64,000 nucleotides of DNA from Triplophysa rosa (GCF_024868665.1 NC_079891.1:19891641-19955640); one strand, 5' to 3'. Shown: positions 23,061 to 36,071, counted from the first letter of the stretch. Numbers and translations: made by a program. The notes: generated by a model not told the origin, from the letters alone.

Positions 23061-26000
23061 CGGGGGAAAAGTGGCCTGAGCGTGAAGCAAGCGTCACAAA
23101 TTACTGTTGTAACAGTAACACAAGACGTTATACTTTCACTGCAAGTTACACAATATTCATAATTTCGTAACCCCTGAGGAAAAGAATCTACCAACAAGTT
23201 TGTTCAGGCTTAATTTTAATAGTCTCTGTAAGTATCTAAAATAGTTTTGTCTGTTGTTTTTTAATCGTAATGCAGATCATGAGGATGAAAATTATTTTAC
23301 ATGCACAAATACATATGACAGTGTATTCAAGCTAGTCTTTCTTTCTTTCCCTAGCCATATGTCCGTGCATTACTCAGTGAGAGTGATAGAGAGAGAGAAA
23401 GAAAGTGTGTGGAGTTTCACATCTTTAAAGTGTTAGAACAGAGGAATGGTAGTGTAATTGTGGCATATGTTGAGAATAACAGCAGAGTGTTAAAAGCAGG
23501 ACAAGTCTGCCAATCAAGCTAAAACATCAAATAAGACACTCACACACATGCACACAAACACACATAAGCACACACTGCTTTACTTAACATTTTACACATA
23601 CATGCATTCAACTACACACATTTATCATACTGTCAAGTAAGAACACTCCTTATTAATTTAACCCCAAGATACACATTTATTACTATGGCACACGACTTCT
23701 GCTATGTGCTGTTGGAGATGACTAACAGGTTTCTATGGCAACAAGTAATTGGGAAACACAAATAATAGTTGGGTAGTTATCTCTCTTTTTTTCATATATG
23801 CAGAAGAGAATTTTTCTTTGGCACTGCTGTTCTTATTTTATAATAAGTAAGGTGATACTTCACCCAAAATGAAAATTCTTTCATCATTTACTCACACTGA
23901 AACAAATATTTTTTTCTACTTGTTGAGTTTAATTCAAGATTATTTAAAAAATATATTTGTCATGTTCAGTCATCTTACTTAATCCATTCAAGTTGGGACT
24001 ACTTGAATGATTTGTGTTGTGTTAACACTTAATTGTTAAAACTGCAGATGATTTCCATTTCCCAGCATGCTTTGTGTAAGACTGCATTTGGACAGAATTT
24101 TTCTTAATTAAGTGTTATTTTAAGTGTTTTTCAGTAAAGAGTAACACTTTGTAAACACTTATCTTTGAGATTTAGAAGAGTTCGCAGTATTTTTTAGGTT
24201 ACCACTGTTCAGAAGAGGTGTTGTGCATGCATGCATACGTGTCTTTTGCATTCGCATTTATAATACGTCCGTCTAAGTGGCCAACGCCTCCGTTACGGCC
24301 CCATACGTTAGCGGCCCACCGGGAAAACGCACCGTATGCCAGATGGCCAGTCCGCCCCTGGGTCAGTCCATCGCAGATTACCCCACATACTCAAAGACGT
24401 ACTCCGCTTACCCACCTAAGGGCAATTAATACTCCATTTCACTTTATATACATTTCTTTGAACTGTGGGGCAAACCAGAGTGCACATCAGTTTATGGAGG
24501 TGCAAAGAAAGTGCATGGCAGGGAAGAGGGAAACTTACTATAACAGCAAGAGTTTAGAAAGGTTACTTTGTAGCATTCTTTAATTCTCACATTGATTATA
24601 GCTGGACCAGTATAGTAACAACCCAGATCATTATAACTGACATGGTAAATACTGTAGAACCCAATATGTAATTCAGAAGAAAATGTTGATGGGTGCATGT
24701 CTTACCATCAGACCTTCTCTTCACCAGAGCTCTCTATATCTGACAGCACCTCTGTCTCTTTTTTCCTCGATTCTCACTCTGCTCACAGCTGTGCTCAGTG
24801 TACTGCAGATCATCTGTGACCTCATAAAGCTGAGCCTCTTTAATATGGTTTTATATTAAATCTGTGCTGCTTTTATTCTACTCCAGACTCTTTAATCTTA
24901 AATCTTTAAATATTCACAGCTACGCTGCTGCTGATCAATTCAGCGCCACACACTCATACACACACCAGTCCAGGTCTCTCACTCAGACAATACTTCAACA
25001 AACCCAGAAACACACATGCACACATACAAATGTACTGAATAAAAAAAACGAATGCTGCACTGAATATGCAGGTATGGGCCTGATGCCCTTGGGCAGTTTA
25101 AATTAAATTATACAAATTAACTTAACATAGAATCCAGCTCATACTAAGCCCAGAGAGGCTGGAATCGGAGTGCTAAGAGTTTAAGAAAACAACAATTACA
25201 CACACAGAGACATCTCTGGAAACGTTATGTTCCAGATCTGTGTGACAAGAGTAAACGATTATGATTTGTAAATAATTTTAGCAGATTATGTGTATATGAA
25301 ATTCCGTGACAGATACAAAACCCCCCCACAATGACTATATAAGCAACAATAAAAATATAATTGCTTAATTTCAATGAGTGACAGAAATATATATTAAACT
25401 AAAATGTTATATAACATATTTTAACATAACATAGTTTAGTTTAACACACACACTTTAAGCAAAATTTAAAAAATGAAGCTATTTGTTACTACATTCTGAA
25501 TAGCTATTTACAGAATGATCTACATACATATCTCATCTGAGGGTTGTGAAGGTCCCTATTACAAATGAGTTTGATCAACATTCAAAGCACAAACCTCTCA
25601 CTCACTATGAGAAAACACTGACTCCTACTGGCCAAATGTAGCAGTACCGTAAAATCCCACAGGAAGGTCAAATGCACACACGTACTACAAAAAAACGTAC
25701 TCACTAAATGAAATGTAAACAATTGAACAGAGAAAGAAACATTACAGATGGTTTATTATGTTGCCACAGTACAGACGTAATGTCCATACATAGAGAACTG
25801 TCATCAGAGAAACTGTCAGCGCTCATGCAGAACATCAGGGTGGGAGTTCAGATCTCGGAGCAGATAAACTCTGAAAAAAGGCCCAAAATCTCTCCTACAG
25901 AAGCGAGCGGTATGATATCAGATTCAGTGATTCACACGCTTTATCTCAGTCTTCAACACACTGCTTACACACAAAATCGAGGACACTGAGATGAGTGACA

Positions 26001-26389
26001 GAACGTTTTCAGCAAATGGAAAAAGTCCAGCTGACATTCAGCAATGAACTGCATGACAGAGAATCTTGAGAGACAGTTTTACACACACAGAAAACAGAAT
26101 CCGATTGAGATGTCACTTGACACAAGCATGCGGGTTTTGCATCCCTATTAAAAGAAAATGTTTCGACTAAAAATGAAACGACCCGAATGTACGTTTATAT
26201 TCTCTAATAATAGCTGTAGTCGGATGACAATGACAAAAGCAGTCAGTCTGTTGCCCCCATTGTTTGGTGTTTCTGTTATTGCTGTAGGCCCAAACTGAAT
26301 CAGGAGAGTGTTCATGGCCTTGAAACTGTATCTATAAGAAATATATGCGATATTCAGTAATACAATGCTTTCTGTAGAAGGCGTTCCTG
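23061..26389. other. nalf2-eda intergenic DNA, left part; no gene seen
   Basis: There is a fragment of the TTAA MITE family at about 23850-23890 (ATACTTCACCCAAAATGAAA). A further repeat fragment ends in CCAGTCCGCCCCTG near 24357. CA-rich runs occur at 23540-23590 and 24950-25030. No exon could be supported on either strand. Confidence 0.4.
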
Positions 26390-26530
26390 TATCTCTGGAG
26401 AAACGTAGCACTAGCGATGCCAAGGTCATGGAATTGATTCCCATTGAACACACAAACTGAAAAACGTGCCTTAACTAATGCACTTGTAAGCAACATTGGA
26501 TAAAATCATTTGCTAAATACATAAATAGAC
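26390..26530 (+). repeat. Degenerate tRNA-derived SINE
   Basis: The order of motifs matches the better copy at 13404: GTAGCACTAGCGATGCCAAG, GGAATTGATTCCCA (B-box-like), then TTGTAAGCAACATTGGATAA and TTTGCTAAATACATAAAT. It is heavily mutated. It lies between the nalf2 3' end and eda. Confidence 0.5.
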
Positions 26531-27174
26531 AAAGTGTATGAAACCGTTCATATGAACTTCTGTAACATTATTCAAAGTGCCCAAAAGCCACCCTGCTTAA
26601 GTGATTGCTTTAAACTTGTTTTCATGTTGTTTATTGGCGAGTTTGTAGAACCGTGACAAAGCACATGGAGCGAATTTGTAACGTTTCCGAAGTTTTTCCC
26701 ACAATATTTTTCCAATTAGTGCGCTGCGAGTTGTTTTGGAAGAAAAGCATCTGCTAAATGGTAACTACCAAAGCCCCTTCAATAGCCTCGAAGCATCGAG
26801 ACCGACATAAAATTCATTCAGTAAGTACGAGAGGCGTTAATAGGTGTTGGCTACAGCAGTGTGTGGAAGCCTTCACATCAACACTTCGAACAAGCATAAA
26901 ACAGAAAATAATACCGTTCAAGGAAGTATAAAAGAACACGGTGTGGCTAAAACGCCTGCAGAAAATGCTCTAAATTCAGACGGTATAAAGTTTAGCAACC
27001 ATCTTTAACCCGTACCACACATACACATCTAGTCAGGAGGTCATTAAGTGTCCAGATAAGCACACACACGTCAACCTAAACACAAAATTCTCATGGCCAC
27101 TGAAAATATACAAAAGGGCAGGCACAGCGGAAAAAACGCAACTTAATATGACAAATGCCTTAATTAATGTATTT

Positions 27175-27180
27175 TTTATT
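27175..27180 (-). terminator. Candidate polyadenylation signal of nalf2
   Basis: Forward TTTATT is AATAAA on the minus strand, about 385 nt past the nalf2 stop codon. I saw no closer AATAAA or ATTAAA. A plausible but unproven 3' UTR end. Confidence 0.3.
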
Positions 27181-27565
27181 AGAGGAGAAATGTAACAATG
27201 TCGCCCATACATTCTTCCTACATTCACTGTTGTTCTCAAGAACGTTGTCTAAAACAAAACAAGATTGTCATTCTCGTATAACATATGGGGTTAATCCTAA
27301 TAAAACAAGAGAACCATCGAGAAACGGTTAAAAACACGCTCTTGATCAAACAAACACAGTGACGTGCACACACACGGACACACACGCATGTGCTCTGATC
27401 AGGCCAGATGTACTAACTCTCAAAGACAAGCACTGACAAACTTCGGCAGTGGTGAGACTTTCCGCGTTTTCCAGGCATTTGGCACGAGTCGTCTCATGTA
27501 CGGCAGACGAAAAACACATTTATATCATGTGCGTCTTCCAACGAAGAGAGAGCCGTTACAGTTTT

Positions 27566-27873
27566 TCACTCCTCTCTGACAGGAACGTCTTCTAAAGGTA
27601 CTATGTTCTCCAAGGAGCCAGTATTGCAATGCTGCAAAGTTGTTATGGAGATGACAGTGTGTAATAAGAAGAGAACAAGAACACACAGTTTTAATTTACT
27701 GCCGTGAAGACGATTTGTATACGACACTGCTCCTGAAGATAACCTCCTATGCAAAGAAAACGAGCCCGGGAGGCGTGACAAGGCGCACGCAGCCCCTACG
27801 GCCGAGTCACACCCGTTCCATCTGACATCACAGCACTCTGGACCCTGACTGGTGAAGTACTCCTCTTGCAACC
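27566..27873 (-). CDS. nalf2: NALCN auxiliary factor 2, coding exon 3 (C-terminus)
   Basis: The last coding exon starts after the acceptor TTCATCAG and begins with two bases that complete a glycine codon split by the intron. It encodes residues about 301-401. Family landmarks are ECCDVRWNGC (end of the cysteine-rich domain), a variable basic linker, and a second hydrophobic segment KLCVLVLFLLHTVIS (about 361-375). The short acidic tail ends in VREE, as in NALF2 of mammals. The His-rich linker of mammalian NALF2 is absent, which explains part of the shorter length. Confidence 0.88.
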
Positions 27874-28240
27874 CTGATGAAGAGAAAAAGATATTGCACT
27901 ATTGCAGGGTTTGTAATGTTCAGCATAAAAATTCTGCACAAAACTCTCGTTGCGTTTAGACAGCTGTTTTGTTTTTGTCAATAAGAAATGAAGAACAAAT
28001 CAATTATGTTAAATTATTCATTATTACAAAAGATCACTGCATTGTTTATACAACTGCATATAAACAGTCGAGGAGGAGACAGGAGGGAGAATTTGCTGTG
28101 CTTCCCATCTAAAGAAAGCAAAAAAATCAACCTGTACAGTTTACCGGAGTAATGAGTGCTACTGTGGTAAGAACTGGTGTAAAAAAATGCAGGTTCAAAG
28201 TCAAACCCCAGAAAAGTCACATATCCATTGTTGTCTGCTA

Positions 28241-28691
<451 letters not shown>

Positions 28692-29417
28692 CTGGCACAG
28701 GTGCGTTTCCGCGCGCACTGAGTAGTCATCCGCCATGTATTTGCGCGTAAGGTTGTCAAAGTCTTCATATTTTTCCTGAGCATGTTGGTCGAGCAGGACG
28801 TACTCGTGAACACAAGCACTACACACGTCCCCGTCCTCCGGTCCGCCGCTGAACAGGTCACGAATGACATTGCCAAGGCTGCAGTTCAGTCCTTTCGGAC
28901 TGGCCATGTTCTCAAGCAGGTCCGCTATTGTTATCACGTCGCAAAACGACAAGCTAAAGTTCCGGAAGTACTCTAAAACCGCGTGCGGCGACACCGTGGG
29001 CACCGGCACAGAATAGGAGGAGCTCACCGAGCTGTTTTTCTGCCGGTAAAGCGTAGAGCACGCGGACTCCAGGGGCTCGCGGCGACGCGCGTCAGCGTCC
29101 ACGCACTCCGGTCTGTTTTCCGTCAGGTTGCTCAAGAGAACCCCGCAGTCCTCATCGCGCAGGCCCGTCTGGGCGTCGTGACTCGCGTTGCTCCACGTTC
29201 GACGGTGAGTCCGGTCTCGCGAACGCGGCTTGCCTCCCGCGCAGAGCCAAAGTTGATCGGACAAGAGCGCTGTGAAAAAGAGCAGCGACGCGAGGCTCAC
29301 GCGCCATCTATGCACCTTCTCGGGCTCCGCGCACGGTTCGTCGATCGGTTCGGTCGGGCAGCAGGTTTCTCCCTCGGCGTCAAGTTTCCTTCCACACCGC
29401 CGGGCGCCCGTGACCAT
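28692..29417 (-). CDS. nalf2: NALCN auxiliary factor 2 (NALF2/FAM155B), coding exon 1
   Basis: NALF proteins are auxiliary subunits of the NALCN sodium-leak channel complex in neurons and are needed for its surface expression and function. Exon 1 encodes residues 1-242. It has a Cys-containing N-terminus, the family signature VSLASLLFFTALLSDQLWLC (transmembrane segment, about 40-60), and a low-conservation Ser/Arg-rich linker. The first half of the extracellular Cys-rich domain follows (FRNFSLSFCDVITIADLL, then HAQEKYEDFD). It ends at CAG/GTGAGG, phase 0. Spliced with exons 2 and 3 the product is 401 residues; mammalian NALF1/2 are somewhat longer. CC at 19-20, NGC after ECCDVRW and the VREE terminus favour NALF2 over NALF1. 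All splice sites and frames are intact, so the gene looks functional. Confidence 0.92.
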
Positions 29418-29990
29418 ATTTTATAGGGGGAGACAAAGGCGCGAGCTCACACGGGCGGGTATCCTCCGCAATATTTCCCCCGTGACGTTGCCCACCGCGA
29501 CGGTTACATGATGGCCCGAAGCATCTCTTTCACCTGATGTTCAAAATGAATCTGCGCCGAAGACACCTGCGTCTGAATAACGGAGACAGTGCATGATAAA
29601 GCACATGCCGCGTGACTCCATATCAGCTACCCCGCATCGCCTTGACAACACATCGTACCCTACCGAATCTCACTCATTCGCGGGCATCTCGGAGGCAGCG
29701 GGTTGAAGAGCGGTATCTGTTTGTCTGTAGGGGGCTCGTCATCTTCCCGTGGTCTCCTTCACTCTGTCGCCATCTTCGCTCGCACTCAGACGAACCCTGA
29801 GATGTTTTAATTGAAGGCGGGGGTGTGGCGCGTGCGCCGTCGCGCGCATCCTTGCCTCTTCCATTGAAGCTTCATTCACCTATGCGCTCACCATTCAACA
29901 ACATCACTCGCCCTCGAGGAATCGCCCCGTGCCCCTTCCTCGGTCAGGCACATAGTTCCCGCGTGCATAGTTCTTTAGAGCATCGTCACA
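29418..29990 (-). promoter_or_regulatory. nalf2 5' flank, CpG-rich promoter region
   Basis: CpG density is high from within exon 1 to about 29950 (for example GTGGCGCGTGCGCCGTCGCG near 29826), in contrast to the AT-rich surroundings. A TATAAAA on the minus strand (29419-29425) directly abuts the ATG, too close to direct a transcript carrying that ATG, so it is probably coincidental. The initiation site is likely dispersed in the CpG island upstream. Confidence 0.5.
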
Positions 29991-30378
29991 GCCCTTGGGG
30001 GTAGGCACAGTTCAAGACAATATCACAGAACATCCCAGTTAAAAAAAACAGAATCCATCAAATAACTGTTGTTTTTGTTTCAGTAAAAACTAATATGCCA
30101 TATCCTACTTGAATTAGGCCCCAAACACACTGCATAAAGTAAATTCTATATACTTGTAATAAAGACAACTGATTGTGTTTCAAACCATTAGAATTTCATT
30201 TTTTCAGCAAACGTAGTCAGTCTAAACTCAAATCCACAAATAAAATAAAATTAAGAGCGAGATCTATTTTATTTCACAGTATTCATTTTGTAAAATCATC
30301 TTTATTTTTTCACCTCTTTTTTTATTGGCAATAAAGCTTTTTCTGATTCAGATTTTTTCTTTATTTGCTTTGGTAAAA

Positions 30379-30641
30379 TTAAAGAGATACCCAAAATGAA
30401 AATAATTTTATCATTAACCGACCCACATGCCATTTCAAGCCTGTATGATTTTCTTCTGCAGAGCACAAAATAACATATTTTGAGAAAAGCAACCAACCCC
30501 ATTGAGATCCATTGTATGGACACAAAACCACTGAGACGTTTAAAAAAAATATTTTTTGTGTCTCACAGAAGAAAGAGTCAAATAGAGTTTTGGTGAATAA
30601 ATAAATGATGACAATTTTCATTTTTGAGTGAACTATGCCTT
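30379..30641. mobile_element. TTAA-type teleost MITE, degenerate
   Basis: Left end TTAAAGAGATACCCAAAATG; right end TTTTGAGTGAACTATGCC. Internal family motifs include the TTCTTCTGCAGAGCACAAAA block and TCTCACAGAAGAAAGAGTC. Non-coding; it accounts for the overlapping minus-strand ORFs. Confidence 0.65.
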
Positions 30642-30823
30642 TAGAAATTATCTGTCTGTACATATGACCTGTGTTCACCTAGAAGATGCTAAATATATTA
30701 TACTTGATTTAGATAAATAGATCTATACATATACAGCTATACAGACATATGTCTACTGTAGATCAACAGGCTTTATGTTGGCACAAATGATCAGACTTGT
30801 ATTTTAAGACACATTTTATACTG

Positions 30824-30836
30824 CCGCTAGATGGCA
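30824..30836 (+). promoter_or_regulatory. CTCF-like motif
   Basis: CCGCTAGATGGCA fits the vertebrate CTCF core (CC-R-S-Y-AG-R-K-GGC-R) at every position. It lies about 1.4 kb upstream of the nalf2 ATG, on the far side of its promoter, where an insulator could sit. A single motif match can arise by chance. Confidence 0.3.
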
Positions 30837-31232
30837 CCGTCGACCTAAAAACTACATCGCGAAATTGGCAGCAGTAGCACTGAAAACAATCAGGGGCCTC
30901 TGTAAAGTGTTGAGAGGAAGGGGTTTTATCATCCGGACTTGAGATCCTGCTCGAAAATAAGCCTTTGGGTGTGTTGGGATCTGTCCAGATCTTTTACTGT
31001 TTTAAATAAACTCAAGCTAGTTTGCAGTCCTGCAGGGCATACAAAATAGTTACTATTCTCCTCAGATGTGTTTTGAGTGCTTTAGAATGAGCATGATGCA
31101 GGGCTCCCCTGAAACCAATATGTCAATGTTGAGCTTTGAGGACATGATAGATGCTAAAATTATAGAGACAGTCCCCTTGGAGCAGCATTTTAACTGTTGT
31201 TGCAGATCACATGTAATCATAGCCCTCAGTTT

Positions 31233-31572
31233 TTAAAGGGACAGTTCACCCAAAAATCTAAATTTTGTCATCAATTACTCACTCTCAGATTGTTCCAAAC
31301 CTTTACAATTTTTTCGTCCAGCCGAACACAAAGGAAGATATTTGGAAGAATGTCAGTATCCAAAGATCACATCCCCCATTGACTCCCATTGTATTTATTT
31401 TACCTTCTATGGCAGTAGGGGAACGAGATCTGTTTCACTACTGACATTCTTCCAAATATCTTCCTTTGTGTTCAGTGGAATAAAGAAATTCCTACACGTT
31501 TGGAACAACCTGAGGCTGAGTAGGCCTAAATGATGACAGAATGTTCATTTTTTGGATGAACTATCCCTTTAA
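31233..31572. mobile_element. TTAA-type teleost MITE, complete
   Basis: Both ends are present: TTAAAGGGACAGTTCACCC on the left and GGATGAACTATCCCTTTAA on the right. Inner inverted segments are AAGGAAGATATTTGGAAGAA and TTCTTCCAAATATCTTCCTT, so the transcript would fold into a long hairpin. Flanking TTAA on both sides is the target signature. Confidence 0.8.
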
Positions 31573-31805
31573 AGGTATAGTTCACCCAAAAGTGAAAATT
31601 CTGTGATTGTTTACTCACTCTCATGTCAAACCTGTATGACTTTCTTTCTTCAAAAGAACACAAAAGACATTTTGAAGAACACCAAACAACAGTGACCAAA
31701 CATCACTGAGACATTTCTCAAAATATCTTATTTTTTGTTTTACTGAAGAACGAGTCATGCAGGTTTTGAATGACATGAGGGTGAAATGATGACAGAATTT
31801 TCACG
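31569..31805. mobile_element. TTAA-type teleost MITE abutting the previous copy
   Basis: It starts with the same TTAA that ends the preceding copy (TTAAAGGTATAGTTCACCC). It runs to GATGACAGAATTTTCACGAT without a canonical right terminus. The shared TTAA suggests that one copy inserted at the target site of the other. Confidence 0.7.
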
Positions 31806-32219
31806 ATTGTATATAATATATGCAGATTCCATGCTGTCCTTTATAAAAACATGTTTTAGTGTGTGTATGTAATGGTGCCGCGTGACTCAACAGGGAAATT
31901 ATGTTATATTGTAAATGTCAAAGGCATAATGTTTACCTCTATGAAATCGTCGTAGGGCAATGTCAGGTAAAACATATGCCAGAAAGGTTGGTGTGTCATA
32001 ATTTATTAGTACCTTATTACTGGGAACTATTTTAAACAGTTTCTACAAACATACTTGACATCTATGCTGCCCACTTGAGGGGCGCAATCCACAGTTTGAG
32101 AACCCAAACCTCTGATCTAAAGGTCCATGCATCGCACATCATGGCCACTCTGTAGAGGTAAGGGATGTTTTTACACTTATCCTTACAGAAAACCCCCGGT
32201 GGTGCACAGCATGTTGTAT

Positions 32220-32372
32220 TTCTAGCTCTACTTTTTATGTTTTCTATTTAAAGTATTGCAATATATCGCAAATGTGTATCGTATTGAAATACATAGCAAT
32301 ATATTGTATCGTGACCCATCTATCGTGATCTGTATCGTATCGGGAGGCACTTGCCAATACACAGCCCTACTA
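32220..32372. mobile_element. hAT-like terminal fragment
   Basis: Repeated ATATCG/GTATCG motifs end in TCGGGAGGCACTTGCCAATA and CACAGCCCTACT, a terminus common in teleost hAT MITEs. No partner end was recognised. Confidence 0.4.
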
Positions 32373-35300
32373 GCTATATGTGGCTTTTAAGAGATATTTT
32401 GATAGTTTCTTTAATTTTAAACAATTCAAACTATATTTAAAATTCTCAGTAAAGACATCAGAAATCATAGCTCTGGCTTTTCTCTGTGTTCAGATGAGTC
32501 ATGTTCATTTTGTGAATGAATTACCCAACCTCTCCGCAGCCTTGTACACAACATGGGGTCACAGTTGAGAGGGCATAAGTCAAACTTCAAAGAAATGATA
32601 AGGATCAATGAATTGCACATGGATGCATTTACTTACAAACAGACACAGAGATTGTTAGTTATACACAACCACATAGACCCATGCATACACCCACATTTTT
32701 AGGAGACATGAGAACAGAAACAGAGGTCTACTGAATTATATATATATCTATATATCAAATAAAATCCCTTAAACAGCTGTAGTGATTTTGAGGGAAGAGA
32801 GTGATCATCCCTTACTGTTTAAGTGCCTTTGATTAGGAGTAGAAGCGTATGTAAGATCACCCCTGCACCCATGAGTTACTCATCGTGATCCTTGACATCT
32901 GACCCTGTATAGATAGAGGGTCACGTAGAGAATGTGCTGAGGTTTACAGAATACCACTTTTATCAGAAACACACAACCCCCTCCGTGTCTGTGTGTTTTT
33001 CTCAAAAAGTGAAAGTATAAAAGTATTTGATGGTGTACATTTTCCTATAGGCCTACAGTATTTTGGCAGTAGAGTGATAAAAAGGCTGCAGTTTGATATA
33101 GTAACAGAAGAGGGCAGCAGAATATACGATTGCACACCTCTCTGGAATGTGTGTGTAATGAAATGTGCCGATTGATTTTGTGAATTCTCAGAAATACAAC
33201 CCACTGCTTTACAAGGAGCCATAGAAACCACAAATCTGTTCCAAAAACAAGCCAAGCAAGTCACAGCCCTTTAGTTAAACACTCTCTTATAAAAGTATTA
33301 AGGTCCCTTCTAGTCTGAATTGATTTTAGCCTGCTCTGTTAACACGTTCTTAGTTAACAGCAGGTCTGTCTTCAGGGGGAGGCACCCGGCAACATTGTAC
33401 TGGGCCCTGTGATGAGGGGACCCACTAAGGTCCTTTATAGTTAGCCTACACATTGGGCCCAGAGGAGAGGCCCCCCCAATAAAAATTTTTGTCCAGGGTC
33501 CTGTAAATTTAGTGAGGGCCATGATTAACACCTACTGCATACTCTACTACATTTACTAAATGTAAAACAGCTTTTTATCGTTTAATGTATAAACTGGAAA
33601 ATCTGTGTTATTTTATAGCAAGAAATGTTAAGAAGTATTTTTTACTTATTTTTTTATTAAAGAATATGTAGAATTGTTGGGTGAAATAAAAAGTCATTTT
33701 CTACATTGCTGAAGGCAAATCTTTCTGTTATTTGTTCCGCTGCTTATATTTTTGTTTGTTCCTGATCCTAAGATTACAGTTATTGTACTACAACCATTTT
33801 CTTGACAGTTTTAATGAAAATTAGTGATATTAGGAAGGCCTTTGTACAATGTTATAAATGTGTTTTCATATGTCTGGTTGTATGCTGGGGTCCTCGCTGT
33901 TTCTGGATGTGGCACATTTTGGTAAAATTGAATTTTTATCACATAGACAGAAATAGATTTACCAGAATAAAGCATCTGAAATTGCGTTCAAGACTTTATT
34001 GAAGCGAGTTTGAAAGTATATCTCCAGCAGCAATTATAAAGTATTTTCACTTTGGTGAGTCTAAATGTTGATGCGAGTTCATTTTCATGTTTAGCTTTAG
34101 TGAAACTAGACCTCCGTAACTGGCCCCATTGTTTTTTTTACATTAAATGTGACTGAAGGCACTTTTCATGTATTGTACTGTTATAAACATAATGCATTCA
34201 CTATACTGTATGTGCATTTATGTTTTTATTGTGTTAATTTAATCCTAATGACTTTTGCCACAGACAGACGTCTATTCTAGTCGTTCTGACTTGGCCACAA
34301 TGTTTTAATTCGGCCATCTGTTGTCACAGAGAGTTATATTATCCAAGAAGACAAGTCAGCAGGACCAGTAGCAGCCCCACATGCTCAAACCATAAGACCC
34401 CACACAATGAATCACAGATGGAGTTGAATGATGGGCTGTCACTGTTCTCTTTCCAGTCATCTTCATTTATTTTGTCTTAAATTAACCATAGATGTATTAA
34501 AAGATTTTGCCTCACATTTTTGTACTTTGAAAAGTGTTTCTTCAGAGACATAGTTTCTATTGTCTCTAAATACAACTCATTTTCGATTCCTACACCACCA
34601 CAAAATTTAACCCTGACACAAACCTGTGGATTTGACACCTATTCCTAAATTTCTTTTGTTTTTGGATAACTAGTATTTGACTCATTTCTGAAAGTAGTAG
34701 GTCCCGAAAGCAAGGAAAGCAAAGTAAGGTTTTATCAAATTTATCTAACCACAAGGGACAATTTTGACAAACTATAGAAAACTATACAAACTATAGAAAA
34801 GTCACCCCAACATGTGTGTACGTGTGTGTATGAATGAACAACAGTGGTTACTGTGCTTCTCTCTCCTCACAAACATTCTCTCGAGGAGTGCTGCTATGAG
34901 CTGATGTTTGCCAGTATCCGCTCAGCTATACAAACACTGACTCACAAGTATATTTCATTCTGTGTGCATATGACCGTGTATCTGAATGTGTGGTCCACGG
35001 CCTTGTACACCTTCCCTGGTGACAGTAACATTGTCTTTTCTGCCAAGTAACATTAGCGTCAATGAGGAGGTGAGGTGAAGTATGTGCATTATCTCTGAAA
35101 CTTTATAAAACAGCTCCAAGAATATTATCATTTTAGGCTCTCTGCAAAACACCTAAAAAAATAACATTTCCTTTGATCTCGAGTATTCAACCTTAATGCT
35201 GACATTAGGACAGGAAATTTCTGGAAAGTTTTTTATGACATCTGAGAGGTAAATGTCATGACCCATCACTTGATATGTGTTCATGATAATGCTGATCACA

Positions 35301-35975
35301 TGACCACACACAGCCACAAGCCCTTGACTGGTGGCTATTTTGAGCTGTAATGTGAAATAATTCACTATTAGTAATATATTCATAATTTGGTTTTAGGATT
35401 GAATGCATTTAATGAATAAACCAAAATAGTGTCGCCATGGTCTGACACTGGTCTGAATATGTGAATAAATGAGTGTGTGTATATGTTTTTTTTTAAAGAA
35501 ACCACAGCTCTATTTCAACCTAAGTTCTTCTCAGTGCGAGCCAGAGAGAACACACATGCACTCAACTCTTTATCCTTAACCACGTGTCTTTCCCTTTGAC
35601 CCCTCAGTGTTGACTGATTCATCGTAAGCGGTTGCCGTCCTGCTAAGACAACTTTTAACACCTTCTATTTGTACAGATGTAGACACACACTCGCTCTTTA
35701 ACACTCACAGCTAATCATCCTAGCATTTGACTTTAATATTTGTGTCGTGGCTTAACAGGACACAAAGCTGATAGATGCCTATATTGTCCATATAAACACT
35801 TATATATAAACTTACAGGCCACCTAAAAACAATAGAAATGCAATCGCAGAAATTCTAATTGATTTAATGGTTATAATGGTAAATGTATATTGGGTTTAAT
35901 AAAAAGTTAATGTGAAATAATGGTCACTAAAACATGATTGTCTTTCCACAAGTGCTCAAATACATTAGTCCTTTC
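32373..35975. other. Intergenic DNA, no gene seen
   Basis: AT-rich. A GGGCCC-rich repeat fragment lies at about 33374-33500 (GGGCCCAGAGGAGAGGCCCC). ORFs such as 32944-33264 (minus), 33802-34002 and 34844-35050 (plus) show no domain or splice context. Confidence 0.4.
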
Positions 35976-35990
35976 TTAAACATAAATCAC

Positions 35991-36071
35991 CTGTTCTTCA
36001 TAGTCTTCCACCAGCCCTTCCTCTTCGCCCATCCCCTCTTCTTCATCATAGATTGCTTCCATTGTTGACAT
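35991..36071 (-). other. Isolated acidic exon-like ORF with splice donor, unidentified
   Basis: On the minus strand an ATG opens a 27-codon segment, MSTMEAIYDEEEGMGEEEGL followed by VEDYEEQ, ending exactly at CAG/GTGATT. Twelve of 27 residues are acidic, with none of the Lys/Phe/Ser noise of neighbouring chance ORFs. Without splicing the frame stops four codons later (stop at 35976-35978). Acidic EEYEEQ-like starts occur in troponin T, but the resemblance is compositional and I found no downstream troponin exons. A CAGCTG E-box lies about 65 bp upstream. It could be a first coding exon, a relic exon, or chance. Confidence 0.25.

Noticed and set aside
22707..23170. Two plus-strand ORFs over eda exon 1 and promoter
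   Set aside because: Antisense shadows of the eda exon and GC-rich flank, with no homology.
29419..29425. TATA box for nalf2
   Set aside because: TATAAAA directly abuts the ATG, so a transcript started from it would lack that ATG, and the protein start matches the family; probably coincidental.
28983..29426. Plus-strand ORF of 147 codons over nalf2 exon 1
   Set aside because: It is antisense to the NALF2 coding frame, Arg/Ala-rich from CpG content, and has no domain; the minus-strand frame gives the conserved protein.
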